From: Nematostella vectensis
Taxonomy: Eukaryota > Cnidaria > Anthozoa > Actiniaria > Edwardsiidae
Length of the DNA stretch: 64,000 nucleotides
NCBI RefSeq assembly: GCF_932526225.1
Contig: NC_064043.1
Location: forward strand, 6,377,501-6,441,500
Reading direction: 5' to 3'
Part shown: in pieces, positions 12,578-25,135 of the stretch
Position numbering within the stretch: position 1 is the first letter of the stretch
Layout of the letters: the number at the start of each line of letters is the position of its first letter
Program-made: the position numbers and the translations under genes
Notes under the pieces: generated by a model
What the model was told of the DNA's origin: nothing
What the model saw: only the letters and a program-made list of their open reading frames with translations
The model's database searches: none

Positions 12578-13120
12578 CCACAGGCAGCCCAAGGCTACTG
12601 TCAGTGGTTTATAAAGGAATGTATGGGGGGAATGTGTATGTTAGCGAAAAACTTTATCGTGAAAAATTCCTTACTCTATTTTATTGATATACAGTAAGAA
12701 AAACAATTCGTAGCGGGCTTTTATAAAGGAATGTATGGGGGAATGTGTATGTTAGCGAAAAACTTACTTTATCGTGAAAAATTCCTTACTCTATTTTATT
12801 TATATACAATAAGAAAAACAATTCGTAGCGGGCTTTTATAAAGGAATGTATGGGGGAATGTGTATGTTAGCGAAAAACATACTTTATCATGAAAAATTCC
12901 TCACTCTATTTTATTTATATACAGTAAGAAAAACAATTCGTAGCGGGCTTCAAACTCGCTCTACTGACATTCTATAAAAATTGAAAGAAAGAAAGACTCA
13001 AACACAATATTACATGGTCTAAAGTTTTATTTTTCACGATAAAGTATTTTTTCGCTAACATATAAACTCCCCCATACATTCCTTTATAAACCACTGACAG
13101 TAGCCTTGGGCTGCCTGTGG
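12578..13120. mobile_element. Terminal-inverted-repeat element with internal 117-bp tandem repeats
   Basis: Both ends carry ccacaggcagcccaaggcta and its reverse complement, with inverted similarity of roughly 90 bp. The flanks show a possible 5-bp target duplication TTTTA (12573-12577 and 13121-13125). Inside are three near-identical 117-bp units (aaggaatgtatgggggaatg through caattcgtagcgggctt) and a minus-oriented single copy (12929-13120). Related single copies lie at 40383-40535 and 51363-51587. Short ORFs with the recurrent peptide GMYGGVYMLAKKYFIVK come from the repeat and are not host genes. Confidence 0.75.
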
Positions 13121-13125
13121 TTTTA

Positions 13126-14690
13126 GCAGGAAGGGAGGTGTTTATAAAACATCTGCTAAGGTACCAGCTAATGTTGTGTAAACAAACAAGATCATGTATA
13201 TCATTGCAATTCAATTCAATATCAAGATGTTAGCTTTACTTGCTTTAATTGTTTACCTTCCATAAAATATTTTGCATCCGCCAATCATATCAAACATATT
13301 CCCCAAGGATAGTGTCCTTCGTTTGCATTGCCTTATATGGTCATTGATGCCCATATTTAGAAGAGCTAAAGTTTTCCCGCTCCCTGATCTCCAGAAAATA
13401 TGGTGAAAAATGCTGATTCCCGTCAATTTGAGACTCGTGGCAAGAATTTGTCCAAAAAAACCTGACAGCTTGGTTAAATTTTCATCTCACTAATCTTGAA
13501 AAGCCCTTAGACCCAGGCCTCCCAGAGATTGACCGAGCGGGTTTGAAGGTCACCCAAATATTAATATGGGTAGTGGTTCAGGACTGACCATGAATTTCAT
13601 ATAATATTTTCTCAGTCCACCATAAACTGGTAGTCGACAAATTTGTGTAGTCGACCCAAATGTGTGTTTGGGTAACTTGATTGATTCTATAACTTTTTAA
13701 ATAACTTTTTTTATTTTTTAGGTAATATATCGCTCTTTTTTTTATTCCTACGATAACCTACATTATTTTCACCGCATATCAAGAAAATTCAGCCAAAATT
13801 GTCGTTTTTGCCAAACGCGGTCATGATATAAGGAAAGTAATATATTCCTTAGTTGGAAAAGCTGCATGATTTTTGTCATTTTTAAGGTTGTCGTATCGCA
13901 GGGGCTTCGTAAACTTTATGACCAGTGCGGAACATTACCATTTTGGGTTATATTTGATAAACAATCTGATTAACCAATCAGAGATGAGTATTACTATGCC
14001 CAGTCTCACGCGGACACGCCTCAACTCTGAGTGGGAAAACAAAATGGCGGTTCCGTTGAATCGGGAAAATCATGTTGAACGCCGCTTTTTAACTCTCTGC
14101 TAGCAGTGATTTCTTCTTATCTGTTTAAGCAGGGATTTCACCGACTCAGTGCGTCATATATACCCTATTTGTGTTGTTTCTCATCGGCAACAGACCTCAT
14201 TTGCAGGGTTATTTTTACGACTTCACCGAATCGTACTGTAACGAACGCGGAAGGGTAAGCCACTGCTAGCAGGCTATAACATTGATCACCAATTATCTAG
14301 TTGTACGTTTCATCAAGTCATACAAATGCACAAAATTTCCCTGGATTTATCTTGCTTTCGCACTCGGAATGAAGACACTCCAAGAAAAATTTTAGCTGGG
14401 ATATTGAAACTAAAATGAATCTTATACAGAATAACAGCGAGTCTCATAAAAAAAAAATGAAGCTAAATCGTATACAGATTGGCCGCGAGTCAATGTTTAT
14501 TGTATGCAATTTAAAGACACTACATGAAAGTACTGTTTAAATATTTATATTTGATCCTGGAATAAATAGATTTGCTATGATCAGTAAATCTCAGGGATGG
14601 CAGTCATTATTCATTGCTGCATTAGTTTGCTATTACTCGTTGTAAAAAACGTCCTTACCACAAATGCTCACATTATGGCTTTTTTTATAA
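13126..14690. other. Gene-free intergenic stretch
   Basis: AT-rich noncoding sequence between the convergent MFSD12-like genes 1 and 2. I found no splice-supported exon. An aaaatggcgg word at about 14041 resembles YY1 motifs seen in nearby elements. Confidence 0.4.
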
Positions 14691-16285
14691 ATGGATTCTA
14701 GAGGGGGCACTTGTTTGAGGGGCTATGTAATGTGCTTATTCAATGAGGGGTGTATGTATACCTCAGTGTCAGAACCATCCCCAACGGACTCCATTGTATC
14801 CAGCTAAAAAAAGGAAGTTTTGTGACACAAATCGTGTTTAATACACAGGTTCTAACACCAAGTTAGAGCCATTGAGGGTGTATTTCATTGTGTGTGCAGA
14901 CAAATGGAAAAAGGCATAAAGTGTAAACTAGGGTGAGGAAAAGGCATGGTAAGGGCAAAGGGGTGGTGACTAAGGGTATGTCTAATTGGGGGTGCTGACA
15001 CAGGTTGTGAAGATGAAGTAAACTTGTACCATGTTTGATTACTAGACCTTGGAGATAATAGGAGAATGGGAGTATAGTCATACCCTGGGTACCAGAGGCT
15101 CCAAGCTTCCCTAGAGCAGATATCATATGGAAAATATCTATTCATATTTGGTGATACTTCAGGCTTTTTTTCTCGCCAGTCTCTATTATATGCGCAAAGA
15201 GTCTTTTTTTTTATTATAAAAAGGGAATTAAATTAATTTGATTTGATAGGCAAGTCTGAGTGTTGAAGCTCCCCTTTAAAACTATAGTGATATTAAGAAT
15301 TTATATGTTTGGGTATATAGGTTTGAGTAATTGTTTGGGAGGTAAGTTTCTATACTTGGTACTTGGTATATTTTATGTATAGAACTCAGGTTTGGGTATT
15401 TTTTTTTTGGGGGGGGGGGCTAATGCTTATTTTAGCATATTATGCCCTTCTTTTTACCCCCTTGTACCAGGTTTGATTACTAGGCCTTGGAGATTCTAGG
15501 AGTATGATTGTGCAGTCATAGATATCATACTGTATGGAAAATAAATATTTATATTTGGTGATATTTCAGGGACATTTTTTATCTCAGTGCCTATTGCACA
15601 GAGTTTGTTTGTTGTCTTTTTTATAAAAATGGAATAAAATCGATTTTATTTAATAAGCAAATCTGAGAGTTGAAGCTCCCTTATAGCAAGATTTTGTATG
15701 CTTGGGCTATAGAATTTAGGTTTAGTTATTTATTTTGGGGGTAAGTTTCTATGCTTGGTATATTTTATGTATAGAACTCAGGTTTGGGTATTTTTGAGGA
15801 TGAGTAGGGGGGGCTAATTCATCAAAAAGTTCTTATCGCAAATGCTTATTTTAACATATTATGCCCCTCTAGCATTAGATTTTAGAGGGGGCACTGGTTT
15901 GAGTGGCTATGTAATGCGCTTACTCAATGAGGGCTATTTTATGGTGTGTGCAGACAAATAGGAAAAGGCATAGAGTGTAAAATTAAAGGTTGAGAAATGC
16001 ATGGTAAGGGAAGTGAGGTTGTGATGACTGAGGGCATGTCACATGTGGTGTGCTCACACAAGGTGCGAAGACAAGGAAGTAAAATTGTACCGGGTTTGAT
16101 GACTAGGGCCTTGGAGGTGAGGAGGATAGAGGGTTTTTTTTATATAAAAGGGAATAAAAGTAAATTAAATTTGATAAGCAAATTTTCCTTCTAAAACTTT
16201 TTTACGGGACTGGCAAGTTTCAAGCTTTTGTATGATTTACGAATAGAACTCAGATTTGGGTTACTTTTTTGGGGGGAAGGGGGGG
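14690..16285. repeat. Old divergent tandem duplication, three partial units
   Basis: Blocks recur in the same order: tgtgtgcagacaaat, aaaggcat, catggtaaggg, gtttgattactag/gtttgatgactag with ccttggag, then ttggtgatacttcagg or ttggtgatatttcagg, then cagatttgggt or caggtttgggt. They occur at about 14880-15410, 15465-15800 and 15900-16270. Identity is modest (perhaps 70-80%), so this is an ancient array or stacked copies of one element. It includes T- and G-homopolymers. Confidence 0.6.
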
Positions 16286-17671
16286 CCTATCTATTCTTGG
16301 TGGAGTTTTGGGTATAGTGTTCAGATGCAGGTATATTCTTAGGGGTGGAGCGGTTCCATTCTTTTGGGGGCATAAAATGTTTGTATCTGTCGGAACCAAC
16401 AGTCATGTTTACAGCCAGAGTGCCCCCCCCCCCCCCCCCATGTTGTTGTGGTGGTCGCAGGGCAAGGCATTTAGCTAAAGAATGATAAGAAGCGAACCCC
16501 CGAGAGACAAGGGTAGGGTAAAATGCTTTTCGGCTAAATGTTGACACGAATTTTCATACCTATTCTTCGGCGATTTTTCCCTGTTGTATAGACGTTGGGC
16601 CTTGACTCGCACTTTCGTCCTCACAATTCAACCTCCGCTCTCCTCAACTTTCACCATATCCTGTGGGCACTCGTTTCGGCTTGTGGTGAAAATTGTTTTA
16701 GTATGCCATGATCCTCATTTATCCTAGTTTAGTCCTGTCAAGGTTCTAAGCCGTAGAATTTGGTCCATCACACTCATATTTCTCTTTTTCTAAACGTAAA
16801 CATTACGAAAAGAGTTCGATTTTACGGCAGTCTCCAATAAAAGCGCTCAATTTGAAAAGGTTTCCCAAACGATATTTTACTTTCGAGCACAGGAACTCAT
16901 CAATCAAATATCAAACTTGGTATAGAGCAGGATATTTTGCTGTTTTGGTCGATTTTTGCGATGCGACGTCTCGCTAACAAAACAAATTCAAGTTTCAAAC
17001 TCCGCGCGGCCATTTTGAATATTTGCATAATAAGTAGGTAAATCGATATAACCAAAAATAGTAATGTACGGCACTGATGACTTGTAATCAGAAAAGAAAA
17101 ACAGTGACTGTGACCATCTTTACTCTATAGAGAAAGTATTTAAAAATAAACTAAGATTCCTCGGTCCAGACCCCCAAAACGACTACCTTTTCTTCATACC
17201 ATTCGCACCAGTCTTACTTGGTCCTTAAAAAAAGGGCGTGGTTTAGCCCGCTGGGGGATTTTAAGTACAAAGAACTGTTCGTGTGCAAAAATTAACGCAT
17301 AGTCGTTATTATAACGCTTTTTAATGATTATGTACATGTTAAATTTTATAAATCATAACAACTAACTTAATTTTCTTGAATAATAGATATCAACTTCTTA
17401 AAAGAAAAGTAAAATTGGTGTAAAAAAAACATACGATTCACTATTCACTGAACTTCATTTAGTATAATACCTGAGACACATATATTCGATATCTTTTTGT
17501 GGAGTAAAATCATAAAACGCAAAAAGCGCAGACGTACAATAAAGGTTATACGAACCTCGGCCAATGAGCATGCGAGAATCTGTTTTGATTGACACAACTA
17601 TGAAAACTAGGTTCCCATCGTGTTTTGATCGCTCTCTAAAGCTTTTATTTTCCACGCTAGCGGGCCGGCTA
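16286..17671. other. Gene-free stretch with a poly-C tract
   Basis: Noncoding; the C run near 16422-16438 is flanked by agtgcc, as in several cnidarian-type poly-C element ends. No exon or structured RNA recognised. Confidence 0.4.
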
Positions 17672-18225
17672 AATTCACCCTTTTCGGCGCTGGTAAGTCA
17701 CGTGCGTTTTACGAGGTCAAAGTCCAACAAATCGTAAACAACCCGCGAAAGTTCGGAAGAAGCGTATGCTTTGTACGAACAAAATGGTGAAAACAAAGCA
17801 TTGTCTCATGGCACTTGTAGAAATGATTCAAGATTCCCGCAGTTGTGAAGGACAAATGGCAATAGGGACCCTGTACTATTCTTCCATTTCTCCATGAGAG
17901 AAAAGAAAAACAGAAAGGTGGAAAGTAGGAATAAAGCGGTGCAAACACGGAGATTCATTCAAGTGTGGCAACTTGTATTTTGTCAGCGGAAATGGCACCT
18001 CAGAAGATGATCCTGATCCTATACCAACAGATATCAGTCAAGGAAGGGTAAGTTATTTATTTTTGGTTCAATTAGTTCCCGACGGCTAACACTAGTGTTA
18101 TTTTCATAGGTTGAACAGGCTTCCGTTTCGTGAAGGCGAACGCTCAAAAACGCCTTTCGCTTGAAACTTTGTGGACTTTGACCCCGTAAAACGCACGTGA
18201 CTTATCAGCGCCAAAAGGGTGAATT
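17672..18225. mobile_element. MITE, about 554 bp, with long terminal inverted repeats
   Basis: aattcacccttttcggcgct then gtaagtcacgtgcgttttac at the left (17672-17730) is mirrored by gtaaaacgcacgtgacttat then cgccaaaagggtgaatt at the right (18168-18225): close to 57 bp with few mismatches. No transposase ORF. The target duplication is not clear. Confidence 0.8.
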
Positions 18226-19500
18226 CATTTTAATCAGATAGCACGTTTCTCTCGCATCCTTATTGGCTTCACAAAACTGTCAAAGGTATTCTGATTTTGG
18301 CTATACGTTTGTTGAGGGTAGATCTTCAAGCACTTTCAGGTCTTCCTCCGCAATTTCTAGCTCCTTACCTGAAATAAGTACAAACAACACTTGATTTGCG
18401 TAGTTTAACTATGAAATTTTTATCAGAAAATGCACAAGAAGCTGCTCCACATAGCAAAGATTGATTAGTGTCTATTGAAGAAGAGTCACTGCGACGAAGG
18501 ATGGTCAAACAGATCAATTAATGGATACTTGACTGTTTGGGCGGCAAACTCGCGCGCAAACGAACAAAACTAGAATTTTTAGAAAGGGTGAATTTTTATT
18601 GATCTTTTAGTGCAAGTACCCTATTGTTTGAAAAAATCATTTGGCTTGAAAAGGGTTGTTAAATTGAACCCACGCGAGCACCCCTAGAACCGCCACTGGA
18701 CAGATATTCAATTTCATACAAGAGAAAAGGAAAACTCGGTCTAACTTGGCATGCAACTCGGAGACAGACTGCTGTCTGCAAGTCGTAAGATGAATACAGG
18801 CCTTACCGGATCCATGAACAGTGGTCATGTTCAAGCGAACTGTTTTTATTTTTATATCTTCTTTCCTGTGCTTTGCTTCCGTAGATAATTGTTCTGTAAA
18901 TAAATATAAAGAAGTAATTCGTGACATAACCCGTTGTCTCCCATTTTCTTCTTTCTACGCTTATACCTGCCTCCTCCCTGAATTGTTTAAAAACTAAAAT
19001 CACGATTTTTTTTGGTAGTTTTTTTTGTAGACTGTTTTGTCTAGGTGGGGGGTGGGGGAGGGAGGGATGCAGGCCGCAGTCATTCCATCTTCCTTCAATT
19101 TAAAGTTCCGATTATTTCTAAAAATCAATAGCCAATATCCAATCATAGTTGCGTTGTTTGCTTGTTTGCACAGTACTTCTCTTAGAATACACTATATCGA
19201 GGCGCTGGGGGGGGGGAGGGTCCGATGTCCGGACCCCACCCTGCTCATGTGACGAAATGTGCCTCGACTCCGGTCGACACCTTCGTTTATAGTTGAGCAG
19301 GCGGCCAATTATATGTACATTTGAATATAAAAAAGTTTCGAGGTGGATCTAGTGACCTATTTACCAGGTTCGACCTTTAATTGATCCGTGGTCAGTGCAT
19401 GACTACCCTTGGACACCACCCTTTCTTTAGGCATGCGCCTGTAGTGCATCAATATTTCGCCAAGAACGTTTGTTGACTTGTGGTATTTGAATGAGGACCA
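18226..19500. other. Gene-free stretch, possible site of an unplaced last exon
   Basis: Contains poly-T/poly-G tracts and no ORF that I can tie to a family. If MFSD12-like 2 has a separate terminal exon it should lie here, but I could not identify it. Confidence 0.35.
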
Positions 19501-19776
19501 TTTACCTTTGACCAAATAGCAAGCCGAGATGGTTTTGTAAGGAGACCATACTTCTATCGCTACAGAAATGCATGCCACGTTGAACAGTATAAACAGGCTG
19601 TTACGTTACCTTGACCAAACAGCAAGCCGAGATGGTTGTAAAGAGACCATTATTCTATCGCTACAGACATGCATTCCACGATGAACATAAGGTATAGACT
19701 GGTTTACGTTACCTTGACTAGGTGGCAAGGGAAGATGAACGTAAAAGATGGATTCTACTATCGCCACAGCCACGTG
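19501..19776 (-). repeat. Three tandem copies of the exon 9 3' half plus splice donor of MFSD12-like 2
   Basis: On the minus strand, the exon 9 segment gcgatagtagaatcc through cctagtcaaggtaacg (19707-19776) recurs at about 19605-19680 (gcgatagaataatggtc through ggtcaaggtaacg) and about 19501-19580 (gcgatagaagtatggtc through ggtcaaaggtaaatg). Periods are about 104-110 bp. Both downstream copies keep a GT at the donor position but lack the exon 5' half. Confidence 0.8.
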
Positions 19777-22700
19777 CAACGCAGGGACCAGGAACATGAC
19801 CAGTCTAAGATATTGATCCACAGACCTAGAAATACCCAAACATCGTAATAAACGATAAAATGTTCGAGGATTACATTTTATTACACTTTTAATTTTAGCG
19901 TCGTCAAAATTTCGCGATACTATGTACATTAGAGGGTGGACTTAATAGAAAAGGGGTTTCCATGAAATTTAATCAATAGTTAATATTTCAAAAAGGCTCA
20001 CTTTATTACTCACTTTATTTTCGCGCATCCCAATTTTCGCGAGACTTTATTTCCGAGATGTTTTTAAATCGCGAAATTCGCGAAATTAAAGTGACGCGAA
20101 AATAAAGGGTAATAATGTACTTGGTATTGATAATTTATGATGGTAGTATTGAAGATGATGAGAAAGAAGGACAATAGACCGTTTTCACGATGTTGCGCGA
20201 TGTTGTGATGTTGATGGTGGTGATAATGACTGTGACGACGATGGTAATCATTGCGGTGGTTGTTGTATTTGACCTAACAAGTAGGTAAGTCTTACCCAGA
20301 CTGACTTCCTGGATGAAGCTGCATAATAATAAATACCACGAAGCCATTGGTCAAAAATTCCACAGTGGTAGTAAAATCATCTACACCCACCGGACGTTCC
20401 TATATACATTAGACCAAGAAAGGGACGGATTGAATATCATGATGATCATTGTATCACCGGTTATCATAGGAAATATCATTATCATTATATCGTCGACATC
20501 ATCATCTTTAGCAACAGCAACACCATTATCGTCGTCTGCTTCTTTGTCATCGTCATCATTATCACCATTATAATCGTCGTCATTTAAACATTCCCATCAT
20601 CACCACCATCGCCATCACTATCACCACCACCAACACAATCACCACCACCACCATCACCACCACCACCACCGCCATCATCACCACCATCATCACCATAACC
20701 ATCACAATCACAACCATAATGTGCAGCACCACCATCATCATCACCATAACCATCACCATTACAATCACAACCATAATGTGTAGCACCACCATCATCATCA
20801 CCACCATCTATCACCATCACAACCATCATGTGCAGCACCACAACCATCGTCATCATACCTCAGTAGCACGTGATTGTATGACCACCATCATATGTGACGT
20901 CACCACGGCCAGGCAGCTGCTGAAGCCCATCATGAGGGCCGGAACGTACAGGACGTACTTGCTGGACTCGGTCTGCGCGTAAAACCAGACACTTGCCAGG
21001 AACGTCACCAACGACGAGATGCAAAACAAAACCTGCCATGGCGACGACGGACCAGAATTGAAAAGAATCTACTACTAACTAATATCCATTAAAGTAAACC
21101 TGTAAACGACATTCACTTTAAAGGAACTACTATAACGACGGAAGATAACCAGAAAAGAGGATTTTTATTTTCAATTCTACCGCAAACCGCGTAAATGAAG
21201 AGATTCATCTAACTGTCATTTGAAGCAGACAAGCTTTACAAAGAAAGGAAATGTCCAACATAGCTGGATTTGTCAGGGAAGTAGACATGTTAGGGGGAGG
21301 GAGCATGGTAGGGGAGGGGGCATGGTAGGGGGAGGGGGCTAGGTAGGGGGAGGGGGCATGGTAGGTGAGGGGCATGGTAGGGGGAGGGGGCTAGGTAGGG
21401 GGTGGGGGCTAGGTAGGGAGAGGGGCACTAGGTAGGGGGAGGGGGCATGATAGGAAAGGGGCACTAGGTAGGGGGAGGGGCACTAGGTAGGAGGAGGTAG
21501 TAATGGAAGGGGGAGGGGCACTAGGTAGGAGGAGGTGGTAATGGAAGGGGGAGGGGGACTAGGTAGGAGGAGGGGGTTATGGTAGGGGGAGGGGCACTAG
21601 GTAGGAGGAGGGGGTATGGTAGGGAAAGGGGCACTCGGTAGGAGGAGGGGGAATGGTAGGGGGAGGGACACTAGGTGGGAGGAGGGGGTATGCTAGGGGG
21701 AGGGGCACTAGGTAGGAGTAGGGGGTAATGGTAGGGGGAGGGACACTAGGTAGGAGGAGGGGGTAATGGTAGGGGGAGGGGCACTAGGTAGGAGGAGGGG
21801 GTAATGGTAGGGGGAGGGACACTAGGTAGGAGGAGGTGGTAACGGTAGGGGGAGGGGCACTAGGTAGGAGGAGGGGGTATGGTGGGGGAAGGGGCACTCG
21901 GTAGGAGGAGGGGGAATGGTAGGGAGAGGGACACTAGGTGGGAGGAGGGGGTATGCTAGGGGGAGGGGCACTAGGTAGAGGGAGGGGGTAATGGTAGGAG
22001 GAGGGGCACTAGGTAGAGGGAGGGGGTAATGGTAGGAGGAGGGGCACTAGGTAGGAGGAGGGGATATGGTAGGGGAAGGGGCACTCGGTAGGAGGAAGGG
22101 GTAATGGTAGGGGGAGGGACATGGTAGGGGGAGGGGGCTAGGTAGGGGGAGGGGGCAAGGTAGGGGGAGGGAAACTAGGTAGGAGGAGGGGGTTATGGTA
22201 GGGGGAGGGGGCTAGGTAGGGGGAGGGGGCAAGGTAGGAGGAGGGAAACTAGGTAGGAGAGTGGGTGCAAGGTAGGGGGGAGGGGTACTAGGTAGGGGGA
22301 GGGCCATGGTAGGGGGAGGGGCACTAGGTAGGGGGAGGGGGCATGGTAGGGGGAGGGGCACTAGGTAGGAGGAGGGGGTTATGGTAGGGGGAGGGGCACT
22401 AGGTAGGAGGAGGGGGTTATGGTAGGGGGAGGGGCACTAGGTAGGAGGAGGGGGTATGGTAGGGAAAGGGGCACTCGGTAGGAGGAGGGGGAATGGTAGG
22501 GGGAGGGACACTAGGTGGGAGGAGGGGGTATGCTAGGGGGAGGGGCACTAGGTAGGAGGAGGGGATATGGTAGGGGGAGGGACACTAGGTAGAGGGAGGG
22601 GGTAATGGTAGGAGGAGGGGCACTAGGTAGGAGGAGGGGATATGGTAGGGGAAGGGGCACTCGGTAGGAGGAGGGGGTAATGGTAGGGGGAGGGGCATGG

Positions 22701-25102
22701 TAGGGGGAGGGGGCTAGGTAGGGGGAGGGGGCAAGGTAGGGGGAGGGAAACTAGGTAGGAGGAGGGGGTTATGGTAGGGGGAGGGGCACTAGGTAGGAGG
22801 AGAGGTTATGGTAGGGGAGGGGCACTAGGTAGGAGGAGGGGGTAATGGTAGGGGGAGGGGCACTAGGTAGGAGGAGGGGGTTATGGTAGGGGAGGGGCAC
22901 TAGGTAGGAGGAGGGGTTATGGTAGGGGGAGGGGCACTAGGTAGGGGGAGGGGCATGGTAGGAAAGGGGCACTAGGTAGGGGGAGGGGCATGGTAGGGGG
23001 AGGGAAACTAGGTAGGAGAGTGGGTGCAAGGTAGGGGGAGGGGGACTAGGTAGGGGGAGGGGCACTAGGTAGGAGGAGGAGGTAATGGTAGGGGGAGGGG
23101 CACTAGGTAGGGGGAGGGGGCATGGTAGGGGGAGGGGTATGGTAGGGGGAGGGGCACTAGGTAGGGGGAGGGACATACCATATTTGGGCCGCTTCAATCA
23201 TTTTTTTTTTATAGCTCTAAAGGGGAAAGTCAAGAATTTCCACGTAAACTTGCAGGAATTCGTGTTTACTACGATTTTGCTGGCAGCCATCTTGGAAATG
23301 GAGCCTAGTCCCTAACGTTTTTGAATATCACAGGTCTCACGCCCCAGGCTCTTTTTAGACCATTCAGAAAAAACGACAGCCATTGATTGATATGGGAAGG
23401 GGGCAAGGTAGGGGCGGCAGGGTAGCTATGGCTCTTTACCTTGAATCCTGTGACGTCGACGAGCTTTTTCCCTGCCAACGTACCAAGTCCCCATCCAACA
23501 AATACCACAGCAGGGACGTACGCTGCTGAATACTAATAACATTCAAAGGCGCAGGATTGGTGGGTAAACGCACCATAACGAGGCCTTGTAAATGGCGTGG
23601 AAGTGGCCGTGGGCTGGCGCACTTAGACCCTTTTTGCTTGAGATGATTTTTTTAACCATTTGATGGATACTGATGAAAAGAAAATTGAAATCTCGAAATC
23701 ATACTTTATGTCTTACCTTATCAAATGCTAAAGATTCCACCAAATAGACGGGAAGGAAGAAGAGGAAAATGTTGAATGTGTTGGCGCTCAGAACATAAGT
23801 AAACATCGACTAGAAAATACAAAATAACTAAATTAGAGAGAAGTATCTAAAGTTAGGTTGTGCTATATTAAAATCATGCCAAAAACAGTGTCAGGGATGC
23901 AGAAAGGTTGATGCGCAAAAATAGAAGACCCCGCCCCCCAAAAAAAAAAAAAAAAGAAAGAAAGAAAGGAAGGCGCAAGGAAAGACCCCGGTAGGAAAAG
24001 CACCGGAATATGATGCCTACCTGCAAATACTGTAAGTTTTGGAGTCGATATCTCCACGGCCTTGTACCAGGGGTATCACAGAAATTAGTCGGCTGAGGAG
24101 GCGCCGAGGAGACAGAAGGGGGCGTCGATGGTCGAGGCGGCGCCGAGGATGATGACGGTGAAACAGTAGGAGGGTGTTTAGATGACGGAGGAGACTCATC
24201 AGGGGGTGGCAGTGAGACTTCCTCAGGGGGTGGGGGGAGCGGGAGGTCGTCTTTAGAAGGAGAGTGAGGTATATCTATTCCTGTCGGTGGTGGTGGTGGG
24301 GGTAGGGGGAGGGGCTCAGAGGAGGCTATGGGTGTAGGAAGGGGTGGAGGTGGTGTTAAGGGGGGCTTGGAACTGAATTCGACGAGCTCGATCTGATTTT
24401 CTTTGACATCTGCGACAAAGGAACATCTGATTAAAGTTTAGTATTAAGAAAGAGAAAAACTAGCTAGACAAGATAGCGATTCTTTTAGAAAAAAAACGTT
24501 ATTGAAGGCGTTTGAACGGCGTTGGGTTCTAAGATATGACAAATACTTTATTAAAAAAATAAACGATTCTACTGCGTTCAGTACACGTCGTCACATCACC
24601 GCCACATCGTCGAATGAATAATCTTCCTGATCTTTAAACAATTCAGAACGGCGACGTCGTGGTCAAACGAAAATGGTTTTTTTATAATTGTATAAGAGTA
24701 GAGTTTTTACATACCTTTTTCAGACCTTTTACTTCTAGGTCTAGTTCTACTGCTTCCGGATGCTATTTGGTAAAGAAAAGTGGCGAAAAATCCAACGGCC
24801 AATATGAATATTGTTTGATGCTGTAAGAAGAACAAATAACGTTAATAACTCTTAGCAACACTTCCGAATCACTGACGGCCATCACGACAATGGCGATGAT
24901 AACGTCACAAATGACGTCACAAATTTAATTTAAAATTGGCCAGAGAGAGGTGGGACGAGAATGGTGTAATTGTGATATATCATGTTATATATGATGTTAT
25001 ATGTTATGAAGGTGACCTTTAAAGGGATGTTACCGATGATGACCATGATGATGGTGATGATAATGATGGTGATGGTGATGGTGATGGTGGTGGCGGTGGT
25101 GG

Positions 25103-25135
<33 letters not shown>

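Noticed and set aside
22937-23315. ORFs in the G-rich array (PLPLPSAPPP and GGGALGRGRG types)
   Set aside because: Low-complexity translation of the minisatellite on both strands.
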